The notes beneath the pieces were generated by a model that was given only the letters and a program-made list of their open reading frames with translations, was not told where the DNA came from and did not search any database. A stretch of DNA of 64,000 nt from positions 124,001 to 188,000 of the forward strand of contig CAUWHJ010000001.1 in assembly GCA_963558655.1 (NCBI GenBank), read 5' to 3'. This DNA is from UMGS1590 sp963558655 (lineage in GTDB: Bacteria > Bacillota > Peptococcia > Peptococcales > Peptococcaceae). The position numbers and the translations under genes are program-made. The first letter of the stretch is position 1. The number at the start of each line of letters is the position of its first letter. This document shows, piece by piece, positions 43,854 through 53,064 of this stretch.

Positions 43854-45764
43854 ATGATTAACATTACGTTACCAGACGGCAGTGTTCGTGCTTATGATGC
43901 TGCCAGCATTACGCCAATGGAAATTGCTAAAAGTTTGTCGAATAGCCTGCCAAAGAAAGCGGTTGCCGCAAAGGTGGACGGTGAAGTGAAGGATTTATCC
44001 ACCGTTCTTGATAAGGACGCAGAGGTGGCCATTCTCACGTTTGATGATGAAGAAGGTAAGGATGTGTTCCGCCATTCTTCCAGCCATGTGCTGGCAGAAG
44101 CGGTGCAGCGCCTCTGGCCTGGCACAAAGCTGGCGATTGGCCCTGCGATTGACAACGGTTTCTACTATGACTTTGACAGTGAGCACACTTTTGTGCCGGA
44201 AGATCTGGAAAAGATCGAAAAAGAAATGAAGAAGATCGTGAAGCAGGGCGCTGCTTTTGTACGCAGTGAGCTGCCACGCGAAGAAGCCATCAAATTCTTC
44301 GCAGACCGCGGCGAAACCTACAAGGTGGAATTGATTGAAGATCTGCCGGAAGATGCCACGATTAGTCTTTACACGGACGGCGATTATGTAGATCTTTGCG
44401 CTGGCCCACATTTGCCAAAGACGAGCGCCATTAAGGCGTTAAAGCTTATGAGCATTGCCGGTGCGTACTGGCGCGGTGATGAAAACAACAAGATGTTGCA
44501 GCGCATTTATGGCACGAGTTTCCCTAAGCAGGAAGCGCTGGATGAATACCTGCATCTGCTTGAAGAAGCCAAGCGCCGCGACCATCGCAAACTGGGCAAG
44601 GAACTGGATTTGTTCTCCTTTGTGGAAGAAGCACCAGGTTTCCCAATTTTCCATCCAAAAGGCATGATTCTGCGTAACGAGCTGGAAAAATTCTGGCGCG
44701 AAGAGCATGATAAAGCCGGATACAGTGAAATTCGCACGCCGCTCATTATGAACCGTGCGCTGTGGGAACGTTCCGGCCACTGGGATCATTACAAAGAAAA
44801 TATGTATTTCACGGAAATCGACGAGCAGCCATACGCCATTAAGCCAATGAACTGCCCAGGCGGTATTCTTTTGTACAACGAAAGTTTGCACAGCTATCGT
44901 GAACTGCCATTGCGTTGGGCTGAATTGGGGCTGGTACATCGTCACGAGCTTTCCGGTGCGCTCCACGGGTTGATGCGTGTGCGCGCGTTTACGCAGGACG
45001 ATGCACACATCTATATGCGTGAAGACCAGATTATTGACGAAGTCATTGGTGTTATGCAGTTGGTGGATCGTGTGTACAGCAAGTTTGGTTTTGAATACCA
45101 TGTGGAACTTTCCACCCGTCCGGAAGATTCCATGGGTTCTGATGAACTGTGGGAAAAAGCCACGGAAGGGTTGCGTACAGCGCTGGAAACCGTTGGCAAG
45201 GATTATATTGTTAACCCTGGCGACGGTGCATTCTACGGGCCAAAGATTGACTTCCACCTCAAGGATTGCCTGGGACGTACCTGGCAGTGTGGGACGATTC
45301 AGCTCGATTTCCAGATGCCTGAGAAGTTTGATATGAGCTATATTGGCGAAGATGGTGAAAAGCATCGTCCTGTTATGGTGCACCGCACTGTGTTCGGCAG
45401 CATTGAACGTTTCATTGGGATTCTTACCGAACATTTCGGCGGCGCATTCCCAACCTGGATGTCACCGGTGCAGGCTGTGATTATTCCAATCACCTCGGAC
45501 AATGCTGCTTATGCCGATGAACTGGCTGCACAGCTCAAAGCCGATGGCGTGCGCGTGGAAGTAGACCATCGTTCAGAAAAGATGGGCTACAAGATTCGCG
45601 AAGCCACGATGAAGAAAGTGCCTTATATGCTCGTTGTTGGCGGTAAGGAAGCAGAAAATGGTACGGTTTCTCTGCGTTCCTATAAAAATGGCGACGAAGG
45701 TGTGAAAGACTTTGCTGCATTCCGTGCAGAACTCAAGGAAGAAATTGCAGAACGCCGTATGTAA
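43854..45764 (+). CDS. thrS: Threonine-tRNA ligase
   Basis: Class II synthetase, 636 residues. TGS domain at 1-62, editing domain with HSSSHVLAEAV (zinc/His motif) at about 75, the catalytic core with MNCPGGILLYNESLHSYRELPLR and FYGPKIDFHLKDCLGR, and a C-terminal anticodon-binding domain. ATG 43854 follows GGGAGAG; the frame is open upstream only through the T-box. Confidence 0.96.
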   Translation: MINITLPDGSVRAYDAASITPMEIAKSLSNSLPKKAVAAKVDGEVKDLSTVLDKDAEVAILTFDDEEGKDVFRHSSSHVLAEAVQRLWPGTKLAIGPAIDNGFYYDFDSEHTFVPEDLEKIEKEMKKIVKQGAAFVRSELPREEAIKFFADRGETYKVELIEDLPEDATISLYTDGDYVDLCAGPHLPKTSAIKALKLMSIAGAYWRGDENNKMLQRIYGTSFPKQEALDEYLHLLEEAKRRDHRKLGKELDLFSFVEEAPGFPIFHPKGMILRNELEKFWREEHDKAGYSEIRTPLIMNRALWERSGHWDHYKENMYFTEIDEQPYAIKPMNCPGGILLYNESLHSYRELPLRWAELGLVHRHELSGALHGLMRVRAFTQDDAHIYMREDQIIDEVIGVMQLVDRVYSKFGFEYHVELSTRPEDSMGSDELWEKATEGLRTALETVGKDYIVNPGDGAFYGPKIDFHLKDCLGRTWQCGTIQLDFQMPEKFDMSYIGEDGEKHRPVMVHRTVFGSIERFIGILTEHFGGAFPTWMSPVQAVIIPITSDNAAYADELAAQLKADGVRVEVDHRSEKMGYKIREATMKKVPYMLVVGGKEAENGTVSLRSYKNGDEGVKDFAAFRAELKEEIAERRM

Positions 45765-45812
45765 GCGTGGTGTTCGCTCAGAGCACTTTAATGAGAAAGG
45801 AGGGCGCTGCCC

Positions 45813-47069
45813 GTGAATGAAAAAAAACGTCCGCCGCGTCAAAGTGCGCCGCGCTCACGCACGCAAGGATCAGGGCAGCGCCGTCCTGCGACAGGTAAGC
45901 CGCAACCACGTCCGGCTGCACCGCGACAAGGACAGGGGCAGAAGCGGCCGTCTGCCTCTGCCGCAGGTGCACGGCCTAAACAGGCAGCTGGCAGACGGCC
46001 GAGCGGTGGTCAGCCTGCTGGTACACGTCCAAAAAGACCACCGAGTGCCAATAATGCACCGAAAAGGCTGCCGGCTGCACGCAAACGTCCGCCAAAACGC
46101 CGTTTGCGCTGGGGGCACATCATTGCTGTGATGGCGGTGTTGGTGCTCTGTGCCGGATTGGGCATTTTTGCGAAAAACACCTTCTTTAAGCCAACAGCGC
46201 CGGAAGCCACTGTGGCACAGTCGGTGAGTGAGCCGCTTATCAGCGACAGCGACAAAGCCGGCTTTGATGCCACCATCAACAGCGATTCTGCCATTCTCAT
46301 CAGTGCTGATAATGGCGACGTGCTGTATGAAAAAGAGGCTGACACCCAGCGGGCACCGGCGAGCTTGGTGAAGATGATGACGGTGTATGTAGCGCTGCGT
46401 AATAACGATGACATTGACCGTGAATTGCAGATGCCGGAAGCTGCTTATGAAGGGCTGGAAAAAGAAAAAGCCTCTCAAAGCGGCCTCAAGAAAGGCGAAA
46501 CTGTCACTATTCGCGATTTGTGCTATGCTGCCATTCTCGCTTCCGGCGGCGATGCTGCCAATGCACTGGCGCTGGCCACCAGCGGCAACATTGAAAGCTT
46601 TGTGGAGCTGATGAATGAAGAAGCGAAGCATTTGGGGCTGGATAGTACCACCTTTACCAATCCGACAGGGCTTGACGATGAAAAGCAGGTGTCAACGTGT
46701 CGAGATATGGCGCGTTTGCTGAAAGGCGCGCTGGGCAATACCTTGTTCCAGGAAATCTTCACAGCGCGTGAATACACCACCACTGCGAACGACACGCATC
46801 CGGAAGGTTTGGCGCTAACGCATACGATGGAAGAAGATTTAACCAACTTCCAGCGTTATTTTGACACGTCCGGCTATGAGATTGTTGGCGGCAAAACAGG
46901 TTATACACAGGCGGCGGGCAACTGCCTGGCAACCTTGGCGCAAAAAGAAAAAGCGCCAGATTATATCGTTGTCACCATGCACGCCACTGGCGATGGCGAC
47001 CAATATTATCAGGCGGTGCATGATGCGGTTACCTTGTACGGTGAAGCCTATAATCGTGATAACACCTAA
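45813..47069 (+). CDS. dacF: D-alanyl-D-alanine carboxypeptidase with basic cytoplasmic tail
   Basis: 418 residues. An Arg/Pro/Lys/Ala-rich disordered N-terminus of about 100 residues, one membrane helix (HIIAVMAVLVLCAGLGIFA), then a penicillin-binding S11 peptidase domain with SLVK (active Ser), SGGDAAN (SxN) and KTGYTQAAG (KTG). Trims the terminal D-Ala of peptidoglycan stem peptides outside the membrane. The anchor is N-terminal instead of the usual cleaved signal plus C-terminal amphipathic helix. GTG 45813 follows AAAGGAGGGC. The gene symbol follows the closest general type. Confidence 0.87.
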   Translation: MNEKKRPPRQSAPRSRTQGSGQRRPATGKPQPRPAAPRQGQGQKRPSASAAGARPKQAAGRRPSGGQPAGTRPKRPPSANNAPKRLPAARKRPPKRRLRWGHIIAVMAVLVLCAGLGIFAKNTFFKPTAPEATVAQSVSEPLISDSDKAGFDATINSDSAILISADNGDVLYEKEADTQRAPASLVKMMTVYVALRNNDDIDRELQMPEAAYEGLEKEKASQSGLKKGETVTIRDLCYAAILASGGDAANALALATSGNIESFVELMNEEAKHLGLDSTTFTNPTGLDDEKQVSTCRDMARLLKGALGNTLFQEIFTAREYTTTANDTHPEGLALTHTMEEDLTNFQRYFDTSGYEIVGGKTGYTQAAGNCLATLAQKEKAPDYIVVTMHATGDGDQYYQAVHDAVTLYGEAYNRDNT

Positions 47070-47096
47070 TGGGTTCAATCATTGCTTGAAAAGAGA

Positions 47097-47128
47097 AAAT
47101 CCCCGACAGGCGGCTGTCGGGGATTTTT
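47097..47128 (+). terminator. Terminator after dacF
   Basis: AATCCCCGACAG/CTGTCGGGGATT stem, T run. Confidence 0.85.
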
Positions 47129-47142
47129 ACGTTTATGTGCTA

Positions 47143-47226
47143 AGCCGTAGACGGCATCGTTCAGTACAAAGCCTTCGCCGATGTTGTTCTGTTCGCTGCG
47201 GCAAAAGGTGAAACAGAGGTGTTCAT
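47143..47226 (-). other. Coding-like remnant in the dacF-CBS gap
   Basis: On the minus strand this stretch reads FTFCRSEQNNIGEGFVLNDA without a start codon. It resembles a fragment of a lost gene; no family was recognised. Confidence 0.2.
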
Positions 47227-47260
47227 ATCAGAGAAATGCTCTTGAGAAAACGATGAGATA

Positions 47261-47292
47261 GAAAAACGACAGCTCAGGCAGCGAGCTGTCGT
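47261..47292 (-). terminator. Terminator after CBS gene
   Basis: ACGACAGCTC/GAGCTGTCGT stem, followed on the minus strand by TTTTT. Confidence 0.8.
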
Positions 47293-47301
47293 TTGTTTGT
47301 C

Positions 47302-47796
47302 TTAGTCGTTGGCCTGGTCGCCGACCATGGTGTCGAAAAAGGCGAGAATGATGTCTCGGCGCGAAAGCAAACCAATGAGTTTGTGCTCGTGATCCACCAC
47401 AGGTACGTGTTTGAGACGGCGATTGTCCATGAGGGTGGCAATTTCAGCAAGATTGTCGTCTTCGTAGGCAAATTGCACCTTTTTGGTAGCGCAATAATGC
47501 ACGGAAAGCTCTTCCATCTCTTTCACAATTTCTTCGTCACGCTTGTAATCGTCCTCAGCGGAGAAATGCGTGGCATGGAAAATTTGCGGAATACGGTCTT
47601 GTTGCTTGGTGCGGCGTGCCAAAAAAGCGATGATGTCGCCATCGCTGAGGAAGCTGACCAAGTGTCCAGCAGGGTCAACCACCGGCAGACAACCAATGCG
47701 ATAGTAGCTAAAGAGGTCGATGGCATCTTGTACAGTGGCATTGTCGGCAATGGTGATAGGGTTTTTAATCATGATGTCAGAGATGCTTTTTTTCAT
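47302..47796 (-). CDS. Twin CBS-domain protein
   Basis: 164 residues made of two CBS motifs: SISDIMIKNPITIADNATVQDAIDLFSYYRIGCLPVVD and YEDDNLAEIATLMDNRRLKHVPVVDHEHKLIGLLSRRDI. Such modules bind adenine nucleotides and regulate partners. AAAGGAG precedes ATG 47796, 22 bases after the ATP-grasp gene, so the CBS protein may regulate or accompany that enzyme (inference). Confidence 0.88.
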   Translation of the reverse strand: MKKSISDIMIKNPITIADNATVQDAIDLFSYYRIGCLPVVDPAGHLVSFLSDGDIIAFLARRTKQQDRIPQIFHATHFSAEDDYKRDEEIVKEMEELSVHYCATKKVQFAYEDDNLAEIATLMDNRRLKHVPVVDHEHKLIGLLSRRDIILAFFDTMVGDQAND

Positions 47797-47818
47797 AGGA
47801 AAGACTCCTTTCTAAAAA

Positions 47819-49066
47819 TTAGTCACTAATACTGCGTTTATTGAACCAATCTTTATAACGTTGCCACTGTTGATGGTAAAAACGGTTAATCATGATGCGG
47901 CGATAGAGAGTTTTGTCATTGTCATAAAGCAGTGTGCAATCCACTTTCTTTTCATTCATGAGACGGCGAATCTGTGGAAGGGTGCGCTCCGGTGCGTATT
48001 CCAGCACGAGACGTGTTGGCACGTGCAGCCAGAGAGCGGGATTGTTGTGATAATGCACCTGGGAGGTGTGCTTGCCCAGAATACGGTCACGCACAAGATA
48101 TTCCACCATGTTGCAGCCACTGACGGTGGTGAAGAAACTGGAACGTCCCTGGCGAATGTTGATTTCAAATACCTTGTAGCGGCCATCGCGTTCGTCGTAT
48201 TTGATATCGAAATTGGAGAAGCCTACAAAGCCAATGGCTTCGAGAAAGGCCTGGTATTTGTCATACACTGCCTGAATCCCTTCTTGAACGATGGCGTTAT
48301 AGTTACCAATGCCGGCTGGCGTATAGTCCTCGAGCACACAGTGGCCGAGGCACATGGCTTGCACTTTGCCGTTTTCGTCGGAGTAGGAATTGAGCACATA
48401 CATGGCAGCGTCATCGCCGGGAATGAAATCCTGCACAATGAGGGTGCCGGTATAGCCAGCGCCGTAGATGTCGTGGAAAATCTGCTCTAATTCGGCTGGG
48501 TTGTTGGCTTTGTATGATTTCTTCTTGCCGGGAAAATCAAGCGCCACATATTCGATAGAATCGCTGGCTTTCACGGCGATTGGATAATCGAACGGCAGGT
48601 CGAAAGGCGGCTGGGAATCTTTGTAGAGATATACGGTAGATGGATAGTCAAGCCCGTATTCTTCGCAGATGTTGTAGAAATCTTCTTTGTCCTCCAGCTT
48701 GTTTTTGAGTTCCAAATCAATGTATGGCACAATAAAACGTTCGCTCAAACGTTCTTTGTGTGTGCACAAAAGTTCGGTATAGCGGTCGCCGCAAGCGATG
48801 AGAATGAGGTGTTCGTAAAGCGGTGCGTAGGTATTGGCAACGTCGTCAAGCACAGCGAGGAACACATCATCGGTGTCAAAATCCGGCTGGGTGTGCACCT
48901 GCACAATGTTGCTGTGGCGTGTTTCGAGCAATGGCATCTTGCCAAGCGCCAACGAGCGGATGCCAAACGCCTGGTGGAAATTGCGCGCCATACCGTAGCA
49001 GTTGGCATCGGTGCCGAGAAGAATTGGTAGAAAACGTTTGTCTTTATTTTTAATGATGTTGTCCAT
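47819..49066 (-). CDS. ATP-grasp carboxylate-amine ligase (D-aspartate-ligase-like)
   Basis: 415 residues. An N-terminal Rossmann-like region (FLPILLGTDANCYGMARNFHQAFG), then an ATP-grasp fold with IAVKASDSIEY, LIVQDFIPGDDAAMYVLNSYSD and the metal site FDIKYDERDGRYKVFEINIRQGRSSF. Similar to COG3919 enzymes such as those adding D-Asp to peptidoglycan stem peptides; the actual acceptor is unknown. AAAGGTGG precedes ATG 49066. First gene of a two-gene operon with the CBS protein. Confidence 0.8.
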   Translation of the reverse strand: MDNIIKNKDKRFLPILLGTDANCYGMARNFHQAFGIRSLALGKMPLLETRHSNIVQVHTQPDFDTDDVFLAVLDDVANTYAPLYEHLILIACGDRYTELLCTHKERLSERFIVPYIDLELKNKLEDKEDFYNICEEYGLDYPSTVYLYKDSQPPFDLPFDYPIAVKASDSIEYVALDFPGKKKSYKANNPAELEQIFHDIYGAGYTGTLIVQDFIPGDDAAMYVLNSYSDENGKVQAMCLGHCVLEDYTPAGIGNYNAIVQEGIQAVYDKYQAFLEAIGFVGFSNFDIKYDERDGRYKVFEINIRQGRSSFFTTVSGCNMVEYLVRDRILGKHTSQVHYHNNPALWLHVPTRLVLEYAPERTLPQIRRLMNEKKVDCTLLYDNDKTLYRRIMINRFYHQQWQRYKDWFNKRSISD

Positions 49067-49134
49067 TCAGAGTGTCCACCTTTCTGGTAATTATCTTTAG
49101 TATAACACAATGCGTGGTGCGATGCACCCATTCA

Positions 49135-49164
49135 TTGACGGCGTGCGTTGTTCTCCGCTACAAT
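49135..49164 (+). promoter_or_regulatory. Promoter of the FAD dehydrogenase-corA pair
   Basis: TTGACG (49135-49140), 18 bases, TACAAT (49159-49164), 26 bases before the ATG. Confidence 0.7.
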
Positions 49165-49189
49165 AGAGAAAGCAAAGGAGAAAAATGCC

Positions 49190-50785
49190 ATGATACTTAT
49201 TAACCAACTGCATCTCACCATCGACGAACCGCTTGCCAATCTGCGCGGGCACATCGCCGAGCGGCTGCATCTTGCGCCAGATGCTTTTTCTTATACCATT
49301 CTCAAAGAATCGCTCGATGCACGTCGCCGAGAAACGCCACGTTTCAGCTATCAAGTAGCGGTAGAGGCGCCGCTTGGCGAAAAGAAAGTGCGTGCGTTGC
49401 GCGATAAAAACATCACCTGGCATCCATCACCGGCAGAAGAACCACCAGTTACGCCTGGCGATGAACCACTTGAAGGACGGCCGATTATTGTCGGCGCTGG
49501 TCCGGCAGGGCTTTTTGCCGCCTATGTGCTGGCGGAGCACGGCTATGCGCCACTTCTTTTGGAGCAAGGGCAGGCTGTGCCTGAGCGCACCGTACAGGTG
49601 GACCGTTTCTGGCAGGACGGCACGCTGGATTTGCAAAGCAATGTGCAGTTTGGTGAAGGCGGCGCTGGCACCTTCTCTGATGGCAAACTCACCAGCCGCA
49701 GCAAGAACCCCTTGGGGCGCAAAGTGAATGAGATCTTTGCTGCTCATGGCGCACCGGAAGAAATTACCTATCAGGCAAAACCGCACATTGGCACCGACCT
49801 CTTAAAAAACGTCATCGTTTCCATGCGCGAACAAATTGTGCGTGCAGGTGGCGAAGTGCGCTTTGGTGTCAGCGTGGAACGTTTGCTGCTGAGCGACCAT
49901 GCCGTGCGTGGCGTGGCAACAAACGTCGGCGATTTTTACAGCAACGTGGTGCTTTTGGCCATCGGTCACAGCAGTCGTGCGCTTTTTCGCACACTGCACG
50001 CCCAAGGGCTGGCGATGGAAGCCAAGCCTTTCGCCGTGGGCTTTCGCATTGAGCACCCACAAACCTTGATTGACCGCGTGCAGCATCGTGAATATGCCGG
50101 TCATCCGCGCTTGGGCGCTGCAAGCTATCAACTCACCTGGCATGATGATGTTCGCGACCGTGGCTGTTACACTTTCTGTATGTGCCCGGGTGGACAAGTG
50201 GTGGCAGCAGCAAGCGAAACGGGGCGGCTCGTAGTCAATGGCATGAGCTACCATGCGCGCGATTTGGAAAATGCCAATAGTGCTCTTTTGGCGAACGTAG
50301 GCACCAGCGATTTTGGCAGCGGCGTTTTAGATGGCATTCTTTTTCAGGAACGCATTGAAGCTGCTTGCTACGCCTTAGGCGGCGGAGGCTATGTGGCGCC
50401 GGTGCAAACCGTAGCAGATTTCCTAAGAGGAGAAACAAGCCGTGAATTGGGCGCAGTGCGTCCAAGTGTGCGCCCAGGCTATACGCTAAGTGACCTTTCC
50501 GGACTTTACCCGAACACCATCACTGATAGTTTGCGTGCAGCCATTGGTGGCATGGCAAAACGCCTGCATGGTTTTGATCAACCGGATGCCGTTCTCACTG
50601 GTGTAGAGACACGTTCCTCCTCGCCGGTACGTCTTTTGCGTGATAAACAAACCCGTGAAAGCCTGAATGTGCAAGGCCTTTATCCAATCGGCGAAGGTGC
50701 TGGTTATGCGGGCGGCATCGTTAGCTCTGCCATCGACGGCATCGCCTGTGCGGAAACCATCATTCGCCGCTTCTGTGTGCAGTAA
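49190..50785 (+). CDS. FAD-dependent dehydrogenase (COG2509 type)
   Basis: 531 residues. N-terminal alpha/beta extension of about 90 residues, FAD motif IIVGAGPAGLFAAYVLAEHG, QSNVQFGEGGAGTFSDGKLTSR, FCMCPGGQVVAAASE and the C-terminal GLYPIGEGAGYAGGIVSSAIDG. This uncharacterised family is widespread in anaerobes; the substrate is unknown. ATG 49190 follows AAAGGAG; the open frame begins earlier at 49148. Confidence 0.88.
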   Translation: MILINQLHLTIDEPLANLRGHIAERLHLAPDAFSYTILKESLDARRRETPRFSYQVAVEAPLGEKKVRALRDKNITWHPSPAEEPPVTPGDEPLEGRPIIVGAGPAGLFAAYVLAEHGYAPLLLEQGQAVPERTVQVDRFWQDGTLDLQSNVQFGEGGAGTFSDGKLTSRSKNPLGRKVNEIFAAHGAPEEITYQAKPHIGTDLLKNVIVSMREQIVRAGGEVRFGVSVERLLLSDHAVRGVATNVGDFYSNVVLLAIGHSSRALFRTLHAQGLAMEAKPFAVGFRIEHPQTLIDRVQHREYAGHPRLGAASYQLTWHDDVRDRGCYTFCMCPGGQVVAAASETGRLVVNGMSYHARDLENANSALLANVGTSDFGSGVLDGILFQERIEAACYALGGGGYVAPVQTVADFLRGETSRELGAVRPSVRPGYTLSDLSGLYPNTITDSLRAAIGGMAKRLHGFDQPDAVLTGVETRSSSPVRLLRDKQTRESLNVQGLYPIGEGAGYAGGIVSSAIDGIACAETIIRRFCVQ

Positions 50786-50797
50786 AGGAGGCGCACC

Positions 50798-51640
50798 ATG
50801 CAACACGTCATCATGTTCAACGCCTTGGACAAAGACCGCCTAAAGCCTGGCGCACTGCGCTATATTCGTGAAGCACAGATTGAAGGCTATACAAATCTTG
50901 GCGATTTTTCACTGTTTTCCTTCGATTGGTATGACATTCACAGTGACGCACAGGCGCTCTTCAAAGTGGTTATTTACATGGACGACGAGAACCTGTTCTT
51001 CGTTTGCGGTGATAATGCTGCCTATCGTTATGTCAGCCAAGATGTGAGCGCCATTCAAGACGAACAGCCCACCCTCACCAATCAGCAGTTGCTTTATCGG
51101 TTCTTCATCCGCCTTTTCCGTGGTGACATGGACTATCTGGAACGCATCGAAGACCAACTCGATGCCACCATGAATGCCATTCTTGCGGGGAATTTGGATC
51201 ATGCGCTGGATACCATTGCTGAAAACCGGCGTGAACTCGTGCGCCTTAAACGCTACTACGAACAAATTAACATCGTTTTTGACGATATGCTGCTCGATGA
51301 CGCCTCCCTCTTTGACAAAGAAACCCTCGATCGCCTCGCCATCCTCGATGCACGCACCGACCGCTACGCAGGTAAAGTGCAAAACCTCCAAGCCATCGTC
51401 AGCCAAATGCAAGACACCTATCAAGCACAACTCTCCATCCAGCAAAACGACCTCATGAAAGTATTCACCATCGTCACAGCCATCTTCCTGCCGCTAACCC
51501 TCCTCGTAGGCTGGTACGGCATGAACTTCACCAACATGCCCGAACTCCACTGGCGCTACGGTTATCCAGCCGTTATACTCTTTAGCATTGCCATCGTGAT
51601 AGGATTGTTTTGGTATTTCAAGCATAAGAAGTGGCTGTGA
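50798..51640 (+). CDS. corA: CorA-family divalent cation transporter
   Basis: 280 residues. Cytoplasmic alpha/beta funnel at the N-terminus, long helices, then two membrane segments with the pore signature YGMNF and a MPEL extracellular loop. Imports Mg2+ or Co2+, or effluxes Zn2+ in some members. AAAGGAGG precedes ATG 50798, 12 bases after the FAD dehydrogenase. Confidence 0.92.
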   Translation: MQHVIMFNALDKDRLKPGALRYIREAQIEGYTNLGDFSLFSFDWYDIHSDAQALFKVVIYMDDENLFFVCGDNAAYRYVSQDVSAIQDEQPTLTNQQLLYRFFIRLFRGDMDYLERIEDQLDATMNAILAGNLDHALDTIAENRRELVRLKRYYEQINIVFDDMLLDDASLFDKETLDRLAILDARTDRYAGKVQNLQAIVSQMQDTYQAQLSIQQNDLMKVFTIVTAIFLPLTLLVGWYGMNFTNMPELHWRYGYPAVILFSIAIVIGLFWYFKHKKWL

Positions 51641-51663
51641 GTGGAGAAGGTTGTCTGTCACTA

Positions 51664-51719
51664 AAGAAGCCTCTCAGATTGTCTACTTATGAGACAATTC
51701 GAGAGGCTTCTTGTTTTTT
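51664..51719 (+). terminator. Terminator after corA
   Basis: AAGAAGCCTCTC/GAGAGGCTTCTT with an inner TTGTCT/GAGACAA stem, then GTTTTTT. Confidence 0.85.
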
Positions 51720-51745
51720 GCTGCGATGCTCTGCGGCATGGGCAG

Positions 51746-52204
51746 TTAGAATATCCCTAGATGTTCTCTTATGAATTTCTCGTACTGCCAGTCGGGTCCA
51801 TCGGCAAGAAGGGTTAGGAGAATGTTTTGGAGCTCGGCTTTTTTTAGGTGACGGACGTAGTGTTCTATTTGTTCGTCAATTTCTTCATAATAACTTTCTG
51901 TTTCTGCTTGCTGTCGTTCAACTTCAGTAATAAATTGTGTGGCTTCATCTGGAAAGATGGCGAAGTATAGGGCGACCATGTGTTTGCAGACGATTTGCCT
52001 GTCCTTGGCGTGGGGGCAGGTGCACTGGCTTTTCTTTGGGTGTGCGAGGTCGATGGTGACATTGTAGTTTTTTCCTTGGCTACCTGCCACGGTGCCTTGA
52101 TAATGGGTGGCGTCCAGTTGTTCATAATTCTTTACTTTTCCCATTGTATAGTAATTGTAACCGCGAAAACAGGATTGTCCGCTGGCTGTTTGAAGTAGGT
52201 TCAT
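51746..52204 (-). CDS. SWIM zinc-finger protein
   Basis: 152 residues. SWIM motif CTCPHAKDRQIVCKHMVALYFAI (CxC...CxH) at about residues 60-82, with an N-terminal stretch QSCFRGYNYYTMGKVKNYEQL typical of SWIM-domain proteins, and an acidic helical tail. No helicase partner is fused or adjacent. Start ATG 52204 has GAGGAA upstream; thiD ends 22 bases before, so it ends the TPP-controlled operon, though no link to thiamine is known. Confidence 0.82.
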   Translation of the reverse strand: MNLLQTASGQSCFRGYNYYTMGKVKNYEQLDATHYQGTVAGSQGKNYNVTIDLAHPKKSQCTCPHAKDRQIVCKHMVALYFAIFPDEATQFITEVERQQAETESYYEEIDEQIEHYVRHLKKAELQNILLTLLADGPDWQYEKFIREHLGIF

Positions 52205-52226
52205 GATGTATTCCTCTGCTTTAGCC

Positions 52227-53051
52227 CTATTCTTTTTCCACTTTGCGGTAGGCCCAGTGGTTGGTTGGGCCGTGGCCGTGGCCGACGAGGATGCCGTCGG
52301 CGATGGCTGCTGCGATGAAGGCTTTAGCGGTGGTAACGGCATCTTTGACGCTTTTTCCTTTGGCGAGTTCGGCGGTGATGCAGGCGGAGTAGGTGCAGCC
52401 GGTGCCATGGGTACGTTCGGTGTCGATGCGTTCTGCGGAGAGATGCACGGTTTCGCCGTTTTCTGTGAGGAGAAGGTCTTCTGCTTTTTTTGTATCGAGA
52501 CGATGACCGCCTTTGATGACCACGTTTTTCACGCCCATGTCTTGGATTTTTCTTGCTGCGGTGAGCAGGTCGTCGCTGGTGTGGATGGTCATGCCGCAGA
52601 TGGTTTCTGCTTCAGGAACGTTTGGTGTGAGTACGGTGGCAAGCGGCAGAATTTCTTTTACGAGGGTGGCGCTGGCTTCATCTTCCATAAGAGCGGTACC
52701 GCCTTTGGCAATCATGACAGGGTCAACAACAATGGGAATGTCTGGATGTTTTCGCAGGGTTGCGGCAACAAGCCTCATAATGTCGGCATCTGGGAGCATA
52801 CCGGTTTTTAGGGCGCCGATGGAAAAGTCGCTGAAAATGGCATCGAGTTGAGCGGCGATGTTTTCGAGTGGCACTTTGTGGATGTCATGAACGCCGAGGG
52901 TGTTTTGTGCGGTGATGGCAACGATGACAGAGGTGCCAAAGACGTGACGTTCCTGAAAAGTTTTCAGGTCGGCTTGAATGCCGGCGCCGCCGCCAGAGTC
53001 GCTGCCGGCAATGGTGAGGGCTTGTGGAACGGGGATTGGTTGGTAGGTCAT
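52227..53051 (-). CDS. thiD: Hydroxymethylpyrimidine/phosphomethylpyrimidine kinase
   Basis: Phosphorylates HMP and HMP-P for thiamine synthesis or salvage. 274 residues. ALTIAGSDSGGGAGIQADLKTF, VVDPVMIAKGG and the catalytic HGTGCTYSACITAELAKG are diagnostic. GGAGAATTC precedes ATG 53051; the longer frame from 53096 lacks a site and overlaps thiW. Second gene behind the TPP riboswitch. Confidence 0.95.
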   Translation of the reverse strand: MTYQPIPVPQALTIAGSDSGGGAGIQADLKTFQERHVFGTSVIVAITAQNTLGVHDIHKVPLENIAAQLDAIFSDFSIGALKTGMLPDADIMRLVAATLRKHPDIPIVVDPVMIAKGGTALMEDEASATLVKEILPLATVLTPNVPEAETICGMTIHTSDDLLTAARKIQDMGVKNVVIKGGHRLDTKKAEDLLLTENGETVHLSAERIDTERTHGTGCTYSACITAELAKGKSVKDAVTTAKAFIAAAIADGILVGHGHGPTNHWAYRKVEKE

Positions 53052-53064
53052 GATGAATTCTCCT

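Noticed and set aside
44439..45434. 331-residue minus-strand frame opposite thrS
   Set aside because: Shadow of the threonyl-tRNA synthetase gene.
45817..46131. 104-residue overlapping frame in the start of dacF
   Set aside because: Caused by the Arg/Pro/Ala-rich low-complexity coding sequence; the dacF frame continues into a complete enzyme.
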